44,006 nucleotides of DNA from an uncultured Anaeromyxobacter sp. (GCA_903904005.1 CAIVAR010000137.1:1-44006), one strand, 5' to 3'. Shown: positions 18,329 to 27,363, numbered from the stretch's first letter. Program-made: numbers and translations. The notes: a model not told the origin generated them from the letters alone.

Positions 18329-19266
18329 GCCGCGGCGCAGCACCTCCAGGCCGCGACCGGTTCGCATGCCCGCGGCACCCTGGCCGCGAAACGGTCCATG
18401 AGTCCGCTGCCGTACTCCTGCCGCGCCGTGAACTGATTGTGAAACCGGCAGAGGAGGCGCAGGTTCGCGGCGTCCGACGCGCCACCGCGACCCCGCGGCA
18501 GGACGTGGTCGAGTTCCAGCCGAAGGGTGGAGCCGCAGATCCCGCCGCCCTCGAGCGGCCACCGGCAGCGCCCCTCGTCGCGGGCCCAGACCTCCCGCTT
18601 CACCTCGGCGGAGATGCGGCTGGGGTCTGCCTTCCGGCCTCCCGCGCGCGGCGCGGCCTCGATGCCGCGGCGCTTGCGATGCCTGGTCAGGATGAGATCG
18701 AGACCTACCTCCAGGAGGACCTCGGTCGAAGCAACCGGATGCGAATGCGAAAGTGCGTCCCGTACCGAATCGAGCTTGGAGAGGAAGCGCCTCGACACGG
18801 TCATGTGAAGCCGACGAAGGTCCTCGGTGAGCGGAGTGACCGGGGGAGTCGCCGAGGTACTCACCCGAAGGAGTGGTTCCGCCGGCAGAACCATGACAGG
18901 ACTGTCGCAGTACGCGTCCACGGATGTCGCGGCAGGCCGAGCTGTCATCACGGCGGTCACGAGGTCCCGCAGCGGAGGGTTCTCGACCGGTCGGATCGAA
19001 GCGGTCAGCTCGGCTGCCTCCCGCAGGGCCACGAGCACATCCGAATGCTCCTGGATCAGTTTCGAAGCCACGTTCCGGGAGTGTGCGGCGCTCTTCGATA
19101 GCCGGAGCCGCCGGTGGAGGAACCAGAAGAGGCTCGAGTAGCCGAGCTCCTCCCAGCCCCGCAGCCGATCGAAATCGGCAAGGGCCACGAGGAACTCCGC
19201 CATCGCGCCGTGCTCCCGCGAGAGGAGCTCGGCCAGCCGGTCGGCGAGGACGCGTGCGTTGCTCAT
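18325..19266 (-). CDS. HNH endonuclease with an N-terminal helical domain
   Basis: A 313-residue protein. The N-terminal half is helical, with the LRGWEELGYSSLFWFLHRRL stretch seen in HNH proteins common in Myxococcota. The C-terminal HNH nuclease region runs CRWPLEGGGICG...LELDHVLPRGRGG...NLRLLCRFHN: a CxxxxxxxxxC pair, the catalytic LDHV histidine and the terminal RFHN. Such genes are often multicopy and partly mobile, but their role is not known. Third-position GC looks somewhat lower than in neighbours, compatible with transfer. It is transcribed towards, and shares its stop with, the helicase gene. Confidence 0.82.
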   Translation of the reverse strand: MSNARVLADRLAELLSREHGAMAEFLVALADFDRLRGWEELGYSSLFWFLHRRLRLSKSAAHSRNVASKLIQEHSDVLVALREAAELTASIRPVENPPLRDLVTAVMTARPAATSVDAYCDSPVMVLPAEPLLRVSTSATPPVTPLTEDLRRLHMTVSRRFLSKLDSVRDALSHSHPVASTEVLLEVGLDLILTRHRKRRGIEAAPRAGGRKADPSRISAEVKREVWARDEGRCRWPLEGGGICGSTLRLELDHVLPRGRGGASDAANLRLLCRFHNQFTARQEYGSGLMDRFAARVPRACEPVAAWRCCAAA

Positions 19267-19302
19267 GCGTTCAGTGTCGCACGCGACCCCGACAGGTCCG
19301 GT

Positions 19303-19321
19303 GATTCACCCGGGGTGAATC
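19303..19321. promoter_or_regulatory. 19-bp perfect palindrome, operator-like
   Basis: GATTCACCC (19303-19311), one central G, then GGGTGAATC (19313-19321). It lies in the 85-nt gap between the divergent HNH and hydrolase genes, where a -35 element for the hydrolase would fall. The short arms with a 1-nt centre suit a dimeric repressor site more than an RNA hairpin. Confidence 0.5.
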
Positions 19322-19336
19322 GTCACTGCGCCGAGT

Positions 19337-19342
19337 TACAAT
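19337..19342 (+). promoter_or_regulatory. Possible -10 element of the hydrolase-ogt-DUF2141 operon
   Basis: TACAAT (five of six consensus positions) ends 9 nt before the GTG start at 19352. No Shine-Dalgarno sequence lies between. The 19-bp palindrome is centred 25 nt upstream. Confidence 0.38.
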
Positions 19343-19351
19343 CCCCCTCCC

Positions 19352-20173
19352 GTGCTCCCCGTCCTCCGCATCGCCGGCGCCGTCGCCCTCCTTCTCGCCG
19401 CCCTCGCCGTGGTGGTCTGGTTCGGCCAGCGCCACCTCGTCTACTTCCCGAAACGGACCGAGCTCGCGTCGGACACGCGCCTCGCCCGCTCCCGCGGGCT
19501 CGAGCCCTGGCTCGACGGCTCCGGCGCCTTCCTCGGCTGGCGAGCGCCGGCCCCCGGCGGCGCGGCGGTGGCCCGGGCGATCGTCCTCCACGGCAACGCG
19601 GGCTCGGCCCTCGACCGCAGCTACCTCCGGGACGTCCTCCAAGGCCCGGGCCAGCCGGCCATCGACGTCTTCCTCCTCGAGTACCCCGGCTACGGCCCCC
19701 GGGCGGGCGAGCCGACCGAACCCTCCATCGTCGACGCCACCGTCCAGGCGGTCGACCTCCTCGGCCCGGACCTGCCGGTCCTCCTGGTCGGCGAATCCCT
19801 CGGCAGCGCGGCCGCCTCCCTCGCCGCGGCGGCCCGCCCCCGGGTGGCGGGGCTCCTGCTCGTGACCCCGCTCGCCAGCGTGCCGGCGGTGGCCCGGCGC
19901 CACTACCCCTTCGTCCCCTCGTTCCTGCACCGGGACACCCTGCGGGCCGACCTGGCGCTCCCCCGCTACGCCGGCCCGGTGGGCTTCCTCGTCGCCGGGC
20001 GGGACGAGGTGACATTCCCCGACCTGGCCCGCGACCTCTTCGGCGCCTACCCGGGTCCGAAGCGGCTCTGGGAGGAGCCGGCGGCCGCCCACAACACCCT
20101 CCCGTATCGCCCCGGAAGTCCGCTCTGGGCGGAGATCACCGGCTTCCTCCTGGGCTACACTCCCCCCCGATGA
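19352..20173 (+). CDS. Membrane-anchored alpha/beta hydrolase
   Basis: A 273-residue hydrolase with one N-terminal membrane segment (about 5-25) that would hold the catalytic domain on the membrane. VLHGNAGSA forms the oxyanion region, GESLG carries the nucleophile serine, GRDEVT holds the likely acid and AAHNT the likely histidine. The layout resembles YfhR/ABHD13-type proteins; substrate unknown. The start is a GTG at 19352. Its stop overlaps the next ATG (ATGA), so it is coupled to the alkyltransferase gene. Confidence 0.82.
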   Translation: MLPVLRIAGAVALLLAALAVVVWFGQRHLVYFPKRTELASDTRLARSRGLEPWLDGSGAFLGWRAPAPGGAAVARAIVLHGNAGSALDRSYLRDVLQGPGQPAIDVFLLEYPGYGPRAGEPTEPSIVDATVQAVDLLGPDLPVLLVGESLGSAAASLAAAARPRVAGLLLVTPLASVPAVARRHYPFVPSFLHRDTLRADLALPRYAGPVGFLVAGRDEVTFPDLARDLFGAYPGPKRLWEEPAAAHNTLPYRPGSPLWAEITGFLLGYTPPR

Positions 20174-20661
20174 CCGCCCTCGCCCGCTTCAAGTCGCCGG
20201 TCGGGACCCTCTCGGTGGAGGCCACCGACGACGGGGTCTGCAGCGTCCGCTTCGGCGGCCGCGACGGGGCGCGCCCTCCCATCAGCAAGAAGACCCGGCA
20301 CAACCTGGAGGCCGGCCTCCAGGCCCTCGCCGACTACTTCTCCGGACACCCCCCGCTCTTTCCCCCGTTCGACCTGCACGGCACCGTGCACCAGAAGCTC
20401 GTCTGGAACGCGCTCCAGGAGATCCCCTGGGGGGAGACAATCACCTACGGTGAACTGGCCGGGCGGCTCGGGTCGCGCGGCGCGCGCGGGGTGGGGAACG
20501 CCAACGCGCACAACCCCGTGTCCATCCTCGTCCCCTGCCACCGGGTGGTGGCCGCCCGCGGCGGGCTCGGCGGCTACTCCGGCGGCCTCGACGTGAAGCG
20601 CTGGCTGCTGGCCCACGAGGCGGCCCACGGGCCGGTGCTGCGGCCGCCCCGCCGGGCCTGA
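20170..20661 (+). CDS. ogt: Methylated-DNA-[protein]-cysteine S-methyltransferase
   Basis: A 163-residue suicide DNA-repair protein that removes methyl groups from O6-methylguanine onto its own cysteine. The active site is VPCHRVV with C123; IPWGETITYGELA and the glycine-rich GGLGGYSGGLDVKRWLL stretch are family hallmarks. There is no Ada regulatory domain, so it is the Ogt type. ATG at 20170 overlaps the preceding stop. Confidence 0.93.
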   Translation: MTALARFKSPVGTLSVEATDDGVCSVRFGGRDGARPPISKKTRHNLEAGLQALADYFSGHPPLFPPFDLHGTVHQKLVWNALQEIPWGETITYGELAGRLGSRGARGVGNANAHNPVSILVPCHRVVAARGGLGGYSGGLDVKRWLLAHEAAHGPVLRPPRRA

Positions 20662-20670
20662 GCCGTTCCG

Positions 20671-21102
20671 ATGCGCGCCGCCATCGCGATCCTGGGGATG
20701 CTCCTCGCGGCCGGCGATCCCCCCGCGGCCGGTGGCGCCACGCTGGTCGTCCAGGTCGAGGGGCTGAAGGACGACCAGGGCGGGGTTCACGCGGCGTTAT
20801 ATGCTTCCGAGGAGGGCTTCCCCACGAAGCCGGAGAAGGCGCTCCGCCACGCCGACGGCAAGATCGAGGGCGGCCGTGCCCGCATCGTCTTCGAGGGGAT
20901 CCCCCCCGGCGGATACGCGGTTTCCGTCTACCACGACGAGAACGGCAACGGCCGGCTCGACACCGGGTTCCTGGGGATCCCCACCGAGGGGCTCGCCTCC
21001 TCCAACGACGCCAAGGGCTTCATGGGGCCGCCCAGCTTCGACAAGGCCCGCATCGACGTGGGCCCGGGCGAAAACCGGATCACGGTCCGGGTCGGTTACT
21101 AG
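20671..21102 (+). CDS. DUF2141-family secreted protein
   Basis: A 143-residue protein with a short signal peptide (to about residue 23) and one DUF2141 domain: VQVEGLKDDQGGVHAALY, then GIPPGGYAVSVYHDENGNGRLD and GIPTEGLASSNDA. The family is periplasmic or secreted with no proven role. It sits 9 nt after ogt and closes the operon. The final TAG forms a CTAG shared with the convergent membrane-protein gene. Confidence 0.85.
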   Translation: MRAAIAILGMLLAAGDPPAAGGATLVVQVEGLKDDQGGVHAALYASEEGFPTKPEKALRHADGKIEGGRARIVFEGIPPGGYAVSVYHDENGNGRLDTGFLGIPTEGLASSNDAKGFMGPPSFDKARIDVGPGENRITVRVGY

Positions 21103-22199
21103 CCGCGGGTCCGGTAGTGCTTCGCGAAGTCCAGGAAGAGGTCGCTCGGGGTCTGATCGAAGCCGAGCGGCTGCATGAGGAGCAGCCAGCCCACCAGCAC
21201 CGCCCGCGCCGTCGATGCAGCCCGCGCGCCCATCACCCCCACCGCCATGGGCGCGAAGAGCAGCACCGCGCCGTGCCACCAGTCGTAGATGTCGGTGAGC
21301 GCGAGCCCCAGTGCCGCGACGACGAGCCCGGCCACGAGCGGCCCCCCGTACCACCAGGAGGCGGCGGCCGCCGCCACGCTCGCCACCACCACCGCCCAGA
21401 AGCGCGCCCCCTGGCCGATGACGCCGAGCGACGGGTGGAGCGTGTCGAGGTAACCCTTGGTCACCGGCCACTGGAGCAGGAAGGTCCCCACCACCACCGC
21501 GCCGGCGACCGCGACCACCGCGATGGCTCCCCAGGGGCGCCGTTCCCGGGGCTCCCGGAGCGCCTGCCAGAGCGCCGCCACCCCCACCGGCACGAGCGCC
21601 ACCGCACGGTAGTGGAGCAGCCCCGCGCCGGCGAGCCACAGGAGCGCTGCGCCCGGACGTCGCCGGTGCAGCTCCCGGAGCGCCATGGCCCCGGCCCCCA
21701 GGAAGGCCGGGTCGTAGAAGCCCTGCAGGGCCAGGCGGACGAGGTACATCCAGGCGATCATCCCGATCACGGCGCGCCCACCCGGTGCCAGGTCGGAGAG
21801 CAGCGCGAAGATCGCGAGCATCGCCAGGTGGGCGACCACCAGCATCCAGAGGACACCCACCCGCCCGAAGGTCTCCTGGGACATGGGGACGAACCGGCCG
21901 AGGAGCGCGGTGGGGAGGAAGACCGCGAACATCCCCGGCGGGTAGTTCACCGGCATCTGTGGCCAGGCCCCGGTCTCCTGCGGGTAGCCCAGCCCGCGCG
22001 CAGAGCGCTCCAGCGGAAGCCGGTAGGCGTCGAGCCCCCGGTGGAGGAAGACCCAGGTGGCGTGGGCGTGGTGGAGGTGGTCGGTGTAGCCCGCCGACAG
22101 GTCGCCGTAGGGGCTCTGGTTGGTGAGGGGAACGAGCGCGGTGAGGCCCAGGGAGGCGGCGACCAGCGCGGCGAGCGCGCGGCGCGGCGGCCTCTCCAT
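21099..22199 (-). CDS. Polytopic membrane protein, possible GT87/GT-C-like glycosyltransferase
   Basis: A 366-residue inner-membrane protein with roughly eight to ten hydrophobic segments. An early luminal loop holds acidic and aromatic residues (SAGYTDHLHHAH...) followed by MPVNYPPG, resembling the first loop and YPP motif of lipid-linked GT-C glycosyltransferases (GT87/DUF2029 group). That assignment is tentative. It is 3 nt downstream of a methyltransferase gene and probably co-transcribed, suggesting both work on a glycan or lipid. Confidence 0.6.
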   Translation of the reverse strand: MERPPRRALAALVAASLGLTALVPLTNQSPYGDLSAGYTDHLHHAHATWVFLHRGLDAYRLPLERSARGLGYPQETGAWPQMPVNYPPGMFAVFLPTALLGRFVPMSQETFGRVGVLWMLVVAHLAMLAIFALLSDLAPGGRAVIGMIAWMYLVRLALQGFYDPAFLGAGAMALRELHRRRPGAALLWLAGAGLLHYRAVALVPVGVAALWQALREPRERRPWGAIAVVAVAGAVVVGTFLLQWPVTKGYLDTLHPSLGVIGQGARFWAVVVASVAAAAASWWYGGPLVAGLVVAALGLALTDIYDWWHGAVLLFAPMAVGVMGARAASTARAVLVGWLLLMQPLGFDQTPSDLFLDFAKHYRTRG

Positions 22200-22202
22200 G
22201 GG

Positions 22203-23153
22203 TCAGATCCGCTCGGCGCTCACCAGCATGTTGTCGCCCAGGTTGACCGGGACCGGCCAGTGGGTGGGCACGACCCGGGTGAGCGCGCGGGCGACCGGCG
22301 CCAGCGCCGGGAAGCTGGCCCCGAGCTTCCGGAGCAGGTAGCCGGCCGAGACGGTGTGGCTGTAGGTCCCGACGTCGAGCACCCGGAACCCGGCCTCCTC
22401 GAGGAGGGCCGAGAGGGTGGGCCGGTCGAAGTAGACGAGGTGCATGTCCATGAGCCAGGGCCAGCGGGCGCCGAGCAGGCGGGCCACCAGGCTCCCGGTG
22501 TCGATGGTGGAGAGGTGGAGGCGGCCGCCGGGGACGAGCAGCATGCGGGCCGCCGCCAGCTCCTCCCGGGGGTCGGGGAGGTGCTCGATCACGTCCCACA
22601 TGGTGAGCACGTGGTACCGGTCGGCGGAGTTGGCCCGGACCTCGAGCGGCTCGGTGTGGACGGTGAATCCCTGGGACCGGGCCAGCGCCGACGCCCAGCG
22701 GGACAGCTCGAGCCCCTCGGCCCGGAACCCCCGCTCCCGCGCCACCTCGAGGAAGTACCCGCAGTAGGCGCCCACGTCGAGGAGGCGCCGCCCCCCGGCG
22801 GGCCCGAGCGACCGGACCACGCTGCGGAAGGTGAGGATCCGGTTGTCCCGCTCGGCCATGTAGAGCGGGTCGACCACGCCCGAATAGGCCTCCTCGAGCG
22901 CCTCGTCCGGGGGCATGGGCCACTGGAAGAGCAGCCCGCAGTCGTCGCAGCCGTAGATGGGCGGGTGGTGCCGGTGGCCGAAGCTGGTGCACCGCCAGGC
23001 ACCGGCGTCGAGGGGGACCATCTCCCCGCGCGCCGGAAACCGGAGCGACAGGCGGGAGTCGCCGCAGAGCACGCAGCGGTCCGGAACGGGGAGGAGGGTG
23101 CGAACCGGCTCCCGGGCGATGGCTGTGGATTCCTTCACGAGGGGCGACCTCAT
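22203..23153 (-). CDS. SAM-dependent methyltransferase with an N-terminal zinc ribbon
   Basis: A 316-residue class I methyltransferase. Two CxxC pairs (CVLCG and CDDCG, about residues 27-72) form a zinc ribbon. LLDVGAYCGYFLEVARERG is the SAM-binding motif I, TMWDVIEHLPDP the motif around the active site, and LLVPGGRLHLSTID a later strand. Such enzymes often modify sugars of surface polysaccharides. No Shine-Dalgarno precedes the ATG at 23153; a GTG six codons later is an alternative. It leads the unit with the polytopic membrane protein. Confidence 0.85.
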   Translation of the reverse strand: MRSPLVKESTAIAREPVRTLLPVPDRCVLCGDSRLSLRFPARGEMVPLDAGAWRCTSFGHRHHPPIYGCDDCGLLFQWPMPPDEALEEAYSGVVDPLYMAERDNRILTFRSVVRSLGPAGGRRLLDVGAYCGYFLEVARERGFRAEGLELSRWASALARSQGFTVHTEPLEVRANSADRYHVLTMWDVIEHLPDPREELAAARMLLVPGGRLHLSTIDTGSLVARLLGARWPWLMDMHLVYFDRPTLSALLEEAGFRVLDVGTYSHTVSAGYLLRKLGASFPALAPVARALTRVVPTHWPVPVNLGDNMLVSAERI

Positions 23154-23160
23154 AACACCG

Positions 23161-23217
23161 GGGACCGGGGTGCGCCAAGCGCCGGGGGCGCCACGCCCTT
23201 GCCGCTCCCCCGGTCCC
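23161..23217. repeat. Large inverted repeat in the methyltransferase/glgC divergent region
   Basis: GGGACCGGGG (23161-23170) is the exact reverse complement of CCCCGGTCCC (23208-23217), 37 nt apart, with a smaller nested GCGCC/GGCGC pair (23172-23176, 23187-23191). The right arm lies inside the spacer of the putative glgC promoter. Confidence 0.45.
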
Positions 23218-23226
23218 TGCTAGAGT
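23199..23226 (+). promoter_or_regulatory. Possible glgC promoter
   Basis: TTGCCG (23199-23204), a 16-nt spacer and TAGAGT (23221-23226). Unlike other unit heads here, the gene also has a strong AGGAGG (23234-23239) six residues before ATG 23245, so a normal leader is expected. Confidence 0.42.
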
Positions 23227-23244
23227 CCCCGGCAGGAGGCACAC

Positions 23245-24489
23245 ATGACTTCGGTGCTGGCGATGATCCTGGCGGGCGGAGAGGGGAGGCGGCTCGATCC
23301 GCTGACGCGGGAACGGGCCAAGCCCGCCGTCCCGTTCGGCGGCCGCTACCGCATCATCGACTTCGTCCTCTCCAACTTCGCCAACTCGGGCGTGGTGCGG
23401 ATGAAGGTTCTCGTCCAGTACAAGTCGGACTCGCTCAACACCCACGTGCAGCGGGCCTGGCGACTCACCTCGCTCCTGAACGAGTACGTGGAGATCGTGC
23501 CGGCCCAGATGCGCTACGGGCCCAAGTGGTTCGAGGGCTCGGCCGACGCCATCTACCAGAACCTGAACATCATCACCGACGAGGAGCCGGAGCACACCTT
23601 CGTCTTCGGCGCCGACCACGTCTACCGCATGGACGTGCGGCAGATGATGGAATACCACCAGGACAACCAGTCCGACCTGACCGTGGCCGCCATCCCGGTG
23701 CCGCGCGCCCTGGCTCAAGAGTGCGGGATCATCGAGATGGCCGCCGACGGCCGCATGATCGGGTTCGTGGAGAAGCCCAAGCCGGGGACCGAGAAGACCA
23801 TGCCCGGCGACGACACCCAGTGTCTGGCCTCCATGGGCAACTACCTCTTCCGCACCGACGCGCTGGTGCAGGAGATCGTCCGCGACGCCGGCGACGCCGC
23901 CAGCGCCCACGACTTCGGCAAGTCGATCGTCACCTCGATGCATTCGCGCAAGCGGGTCTTCGTCTACGACTTCATGACCAACAAGGTGCCCGGCCAGTCG
24001 GAGAAGGAGCGCGGGTACTGGCGCGACGTGGGGAGCCTGGACGCCTACTACCAGGCCAACATGGACCTGGTGGACGTGGACCCGGTCTTCTCCCTCTACA
24101 ACTTCGACTGGCCAATCTTCACCATCCGTTACAACTACCCCCCGGCCAAGTTCGTCTTCAACAACGAGAAGGACCGGCGCGTCGGGCACGCCACCGACTC
24201 CCTCATCTCCGAGGGGTGCATCGTCTCGGGCGGCCACGTCCACCGCTCCATCGTCTCCCCCCGGGTCCGCGTGAACAGCTACTCCTACGTGGAGGGCTGC
24301 ATCCTCTTCGAGGACGTCACGGTGGGGCGCCACTGCAAGATCCGGCGCGCCATCATCGACAAGCACGTCGAGATCCCCCCGGGAACGGTCATCGGCTACG
24401 ACCCCGAGGAGGACAAGGCGCGCTTCCAGGTGACCGAGAGCGGGATCGTGGTCATCCCCAAGGGGATGCGGATCGAGCCGAAGGGATAG
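23245..24489 (+). CDS. glgC: Glucose-1-phosphate adenylyltransferase
   Basis: A 414-residue enzyme that makes ADP-glucose from glucose-1-phosphate and ATP, the committed step of glycogen synthesis. The nucleotide-binding start [21 protein letters not shown], the [13 protein letters not shown] segment, [19 protein letters not shown] and GFVEKPKPG are diagnostic. The C-terminal part carries left-handed beta-helix repeats. A strong AGGAGG precedes the ATG. No other glycogen gene is near; the M16 peptidase genes start 22 nt downstream. Confidence 0.95.
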   Translation: MTSVLAMILAGGEGRRLDPLTRERAKPAVPFGGRYRIIDFVLSNFANSGVVRMKVLVQYKSDSLNTHVQRAWRLTSLLNEYVEIVPAQMRYGPKWFEGSADAIYQNLNIITDEEPEHTFVFGADHVYRMDVRQMMEYHQDNQSDLTVAAIPVPRALAQECGIIEMAADGRMIGFVEKPKPGTEKTMPGDDTQCLASMGNYLFRTDALVQEIVRDAGDAASAHDFGKSIVTSMHSRKRVFVYDFMTNKVPGQSEKERGYWRDVGSLDAYYQANMDLVDVDPVFSLYNFDWPIFTIRYNYPPAKFVFNNEKDRRVGHATDSLISEGCIVSGGHVHRSIVSPRVRVNSYSYVEGCILFEDVTVGRHCKIRRAIIDKHVEIPPGTVIGYDPEEDKARFQVTESGIVVIPKGMRIEPKG

Positions 24490-24511
24490 ATCCCGGTTAG
24501 AAGGGAGGGCG

Positions 24512-25891
24512 ATGCCCACCCTCCTCGCACTCCTCGCCGCCGCGGCCCTGGCCGCCGGCCCGTCCACCCCGTCGGTCCCGTTCGAGCAGTTCACCCTGCC
24601 GAACGGGCTCCACGTCATCCTCTCCGAGGACCACACCGCGCCGCTCGTGGGCGTGGACGTCCTCTACGACGTGGGCTCGAAGGACGAGAAGCCCGGCCGC
24701 ACCGGCTTCGCCCACCTCTACGAGCACCTCATGTTCCAGGGGACCGAGAACCTCCCCAAGGGGGAGGCCGACCGGCTCGTCGAGGCCGCCGGCGGCAGCG
24801 GGAACGCGTCGACGAGCCCCGACCGGACCCAGTACTGGGAAGAGGTCCCGTCGAACGCGCTCGAGCAGGTGCTCTTCATCCAGTCGGAGCGGATGGGGCA
24901 CCTCCTCCCGACCCTCGACCAGGTGAAGCTCGACAACCAGCGGGAGGTGGTCCGCAACGAGCGGCGCGAGACCTACGAGATGAAGCCGTACGGCATGGCC
25001 TGGACGGTCATCCTGGAGAACCTCTGGAACCCGGAGTTCCCCTACCACTGGCAGCCCATCGGCTCGCACGAGGACCTCCAGGCCGCCTCGCTCGCCGACG
25101 TGCGGGAGTTCTTCCAGCGCTGGTACGGGCCGGCGAACGCCTCGCTCGCCATCGTCGGCGACATCGACCCGGTGAGGACCCGGGCGCTCGTGGAGAAGTA
25201 CTTCGGCCACATCCCGCGCTCCGATCCGCCCCGGCGCGCGCCCCCCGTCCCGCGCCTGCTCGAGGGCGAGCGGAAGGTGACGATCGAGGACGACGTGCAG
25301 CTGCCCCGGCTCTACCTGGCCTGGCAGACGCCGAAGGAGTACGCCGACGGCGACGACGCCCTCTCCCTGCTCGCCGACGTGCTCGCCGGATCCAAGTCGA
25401 GCCGGCTCGTGCGCCGGCTGGTGATGGAGGAGCGCATCGCCCAGAGCGTCATGGGGGGGCAGCAGTCCCAGGCCCTCGCCGGGATGTTCGTGTTCGTGGC
25501 GAGCCCGAAGCCCGGGGTGGACCCGGAGCGGCTGCGCATGGCGATCGACGAGGAGATCCGGCGGATCGCGCGGGAGGGGCCCACGGCCGAGGAGCTGCAG
25601 CGGGCCAGGAACCGCGTCGAGGCCCAGGTGATCTTCGGCCTCGAGCCGGTCGGCGGTTCCGGTGGACGGGCCGCCCACCTGAACGAGTACTACTGGGAGA
25701 CCGGCGACCCCGGATACCTCTCGAAGGACCTGGAACGCTTCCGTGCCATCACCGCGGAGGACGTGCGGGCCGCCGCCGAGCGCTACCTCGCGAACGACCG
25801 GCGCGTGGCGCTCACCGTCGTGCCCCGGGCGGCCCCGCCCGCCGCCGCACCCTTGGCCGCCCCCGCCGCCGGAACGGAGCTCCGCCGATGA
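24512..25891 (+). CDS. M16 zinc peptidase, catalytic subunit
   Basis: A 459-residue insulinase/processing-peptidase family protein with a short signal peptide. The inverted zinc motif HxxEH is present as H68, E71 and H72 in AHLYEHLMFQGT, and the distal glutamate ligand lies in VVRNERRETYE. Two homologous half-domains fill the length. It is preceded by GGGAGG and followed, with an ATGA overlap, by a second M16 protein lacking the motif. The pair fits the M16B heterodimers in which one subunit supplies zinc and the other part of the substrate site. Likely periplasmic. Confidence 0.92.
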   Translation: MPTLLALLAAAALAAGPSTPSVPFEQFTLPNGLHVILSEDHTAPLVGVDVLYDVGSKDEKPGRTGFAHLYEHLMFQGTENLPKGEADRLVEAAGGSGNASTSPDRTQYWEEVPSNALEQVLFIQSERMGHLLPTLDQVKLDNQREVVRNERRETYEMKPYGMAWTVILENLWNPEFPYHWQPIGSHEDLQAASLADVREFFQRWYGPANASLAIVGDIDPVRTRALVEKYFGHIPRSDPPRRAPPVPRLLEGERKVTIEDDVQLPRLYLAWQTPKEYADGDDALSLLADVLAGSKSSRLVRRLVMEERIAQSVMGGQQSQALAGMFVFVASPKPGVDPERLRMAIDEEIRRIAREGPTAEELQRARNRVEAQVIFGLEPVGGSGGRAAHLNEYYWETGDPGYLSKDLERFRAITAEDVRAAAERYLANDRRVALTVVPRAAPPAAAPLAAPAAGTELRR

Positions 25892-27363
25892 GCGCCCGGA
25901 AGATCGCGCCCCTCCTCGCCCTGCTGGCCCTCGCCGCCTGCGCGACGACCGCCAGCCGGCCCGAGCCCACGCCGCCCGCATCCCCGCCACCGGCCCCGCT
26001 GGCCGCGCCCCCGCCCGTGGCGAGGCCCCCGCTCCCCGCGCTCGGCGAGCCGGCCGACCTGCGCCTGCCCGCCACGCAGCGGTTCACCCTCGGCAACGGT
26101 CTCCCGGTCCGGCTCGTGGAGTACCACCGCCTCCCCATCGTCGCCGTGCAGCTCGTCCTGCTCGAGGCCGGGGCCGCCCGTGACCCGGCCTCCCTGCCCG
26201 GCGTGGCCTCCTTCACCGCCTCGATGGTCACCGAGGGTACGACGCGGCGCTCCTCCATCCAGATCTCCGAGGAGCTGGGCTTCCTGGGTGCGAGCCTGGG
26301 CGCCGGCGCCGGCATGGACTCGGCCCAGGTGTCCGGGTACGCCCTCTCCCGCCACCTTCCCCGGCTCCTCGAGCTGCTCGGCGACGTGGTCGCGAACCCG
26401 GCCTTCCCGGCATCCGACTTCGCGCGCGTCCAGGACCAGCGCAAGGTCTCGCTCCTGCAGCAGCGGGACCAGCCCGGGGCCATCGCGACGAAGACGTTCG
26501 GCAAGCTCTTCTGGGGGGACCACCCCTACGGCCACTGGACCGGTGGGACGGAGGAGTCGGTGGCGAAGAGCACGCGCCAGGACCTGGTGCGGTTCCACGC
26601 CGACCACTGGCGCCCGGGCGCCGCCGAGCTCGTGGTGGTGGGCGACGTCGACGCGCCGACGCTGCGGGCCGAGCTCGAGCGCACCCTCTCCGGCTGGAAG
26701 GGGGCCGCGCCGGCCCGGATGCTCGCCCTGGAGGATCCGGTCGCCCGGCGCCGCGCGGTGCTCGTCGAGAAGAAGGGCGCGCCCCAGACCTTCCTCGTGC
26801 TGGGCATGCCCGGCATCTCCCGCAGCGACCCGGACTACGTCATCGCCCAGGTGCTCTTCCAGGTGCTCGGCGGCGGCTCCGCCTCGCGCCTCTTCCGCGA
26901 CCTGCGCGAGGACAAGGGTTACACCTACGGTCTCTCGGCGCGGGAGTCGGCGAGCCGGCTGGGCGGCCTCTCGTACATGGGGGGCAGCGTGCGTGCCGAC
27001 GCCACCGGCCAGGCCATCGGCGACCTGCTGGCGCAGGCGAAGGCGCTCTGCGACGTCCCGGTACCCGCGGCCGAGCTCGACGACGCCAAGGACGGCATCG
27101 TCCGCTCGCTCCCGGGCGACTTCGCGACCGCCTCGGGCATCGCCGGGCGGCTGGCGGAGCAGGCGGTCTACGGGCTGCCCGGGGACTGGTGGGCGAGCTA
27201 CCCGGCCCGGGTCCGGGCGGTGACGGCGGCCGACGTCCAGCGGGTGGCCCGGCGCGTGCTCGACGCCGGGAACCTGGTCACCGTGATGGTGGGCGACCCG
27301 GCCGTGGTGAAGCCGCAGCTCTCCGGGCTCCCGCTCGGCGAGGTGCAGGAGCGCAAGCCATGA
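25888..27363 (+). CDS. M16-family lipoprotein, non-catalytic subunit
   Basis: A 491-residue lipoprotein (lipobox LAAC near residue 18) with a proline/alanine-rich linker to about residue 60, then an M16 fold. Where the partner has HLYEH this protein reads SFTASMVTEG, so the zinc site is absent. RDLREDKGYTYG, the conserved R/Y region of M16B partner subunits, is retained. It likely tethers an M16 heterodimer to a membrane. Coupled by ATGA overlaps both to the catalytic subunit and to the nuclease gene downstream. Confidence 0.9.
   Translation: MSARKIAPLLALLALAACATTASRPEPTPPASPPPAPLAAPPPVARPPLPALGEPADLRLPATQRFTLGNGLPVRLVEYHRLPIVAVQLVLLEAGAARDPASLPGVASFTASMVTEGTTRRSSIQISEELGFLGASLGAGAGMDSAQVSGYALSRHLPRLLELLGDVVANPAFPASDFARVQDQRKVSLLQQRDQPGAIATKTFGKLFWGDHPYGHWTGGTEESVAKSTRQDLVRFHADHWRPGAAELVVVGDVDAPTLRAELERTLSGWKGAAPARMLALEDPVARRRAVLVEKKGAPQTFLVLGMPGISRSDPDYVIAQVLFQVLGGGSASRLFRDLREDKGYTYGLSARESASRLGGLSYMGGSVRADATGQAIGDLLAQAKALCDVPVPAAELDDAKDGIVRSLPGDFATASGIAGRLAEQAVYGLPGDWWASYPARVRAVTAADVQRVARRVLDAGNLVTVMVGDPAVVKPQLSGLPLGEVQERKP

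Noticed and set aside
14638-19101. A 1487-codon open frame on the plus strand
   Set aside because: It runs antisense to RNase J, through the helicase in another frame and across the HNH gene. The translation is low-complexity Arg/Gly/Ala/Pro, as expected from GC-rich codon shadows.
20797-24636. A 1279-codon open frame on the minus strand
   Set aside because: It lies antisense to glgC and out of frame with the methyltransferase and membrane protein genes, which have clear family motifs.
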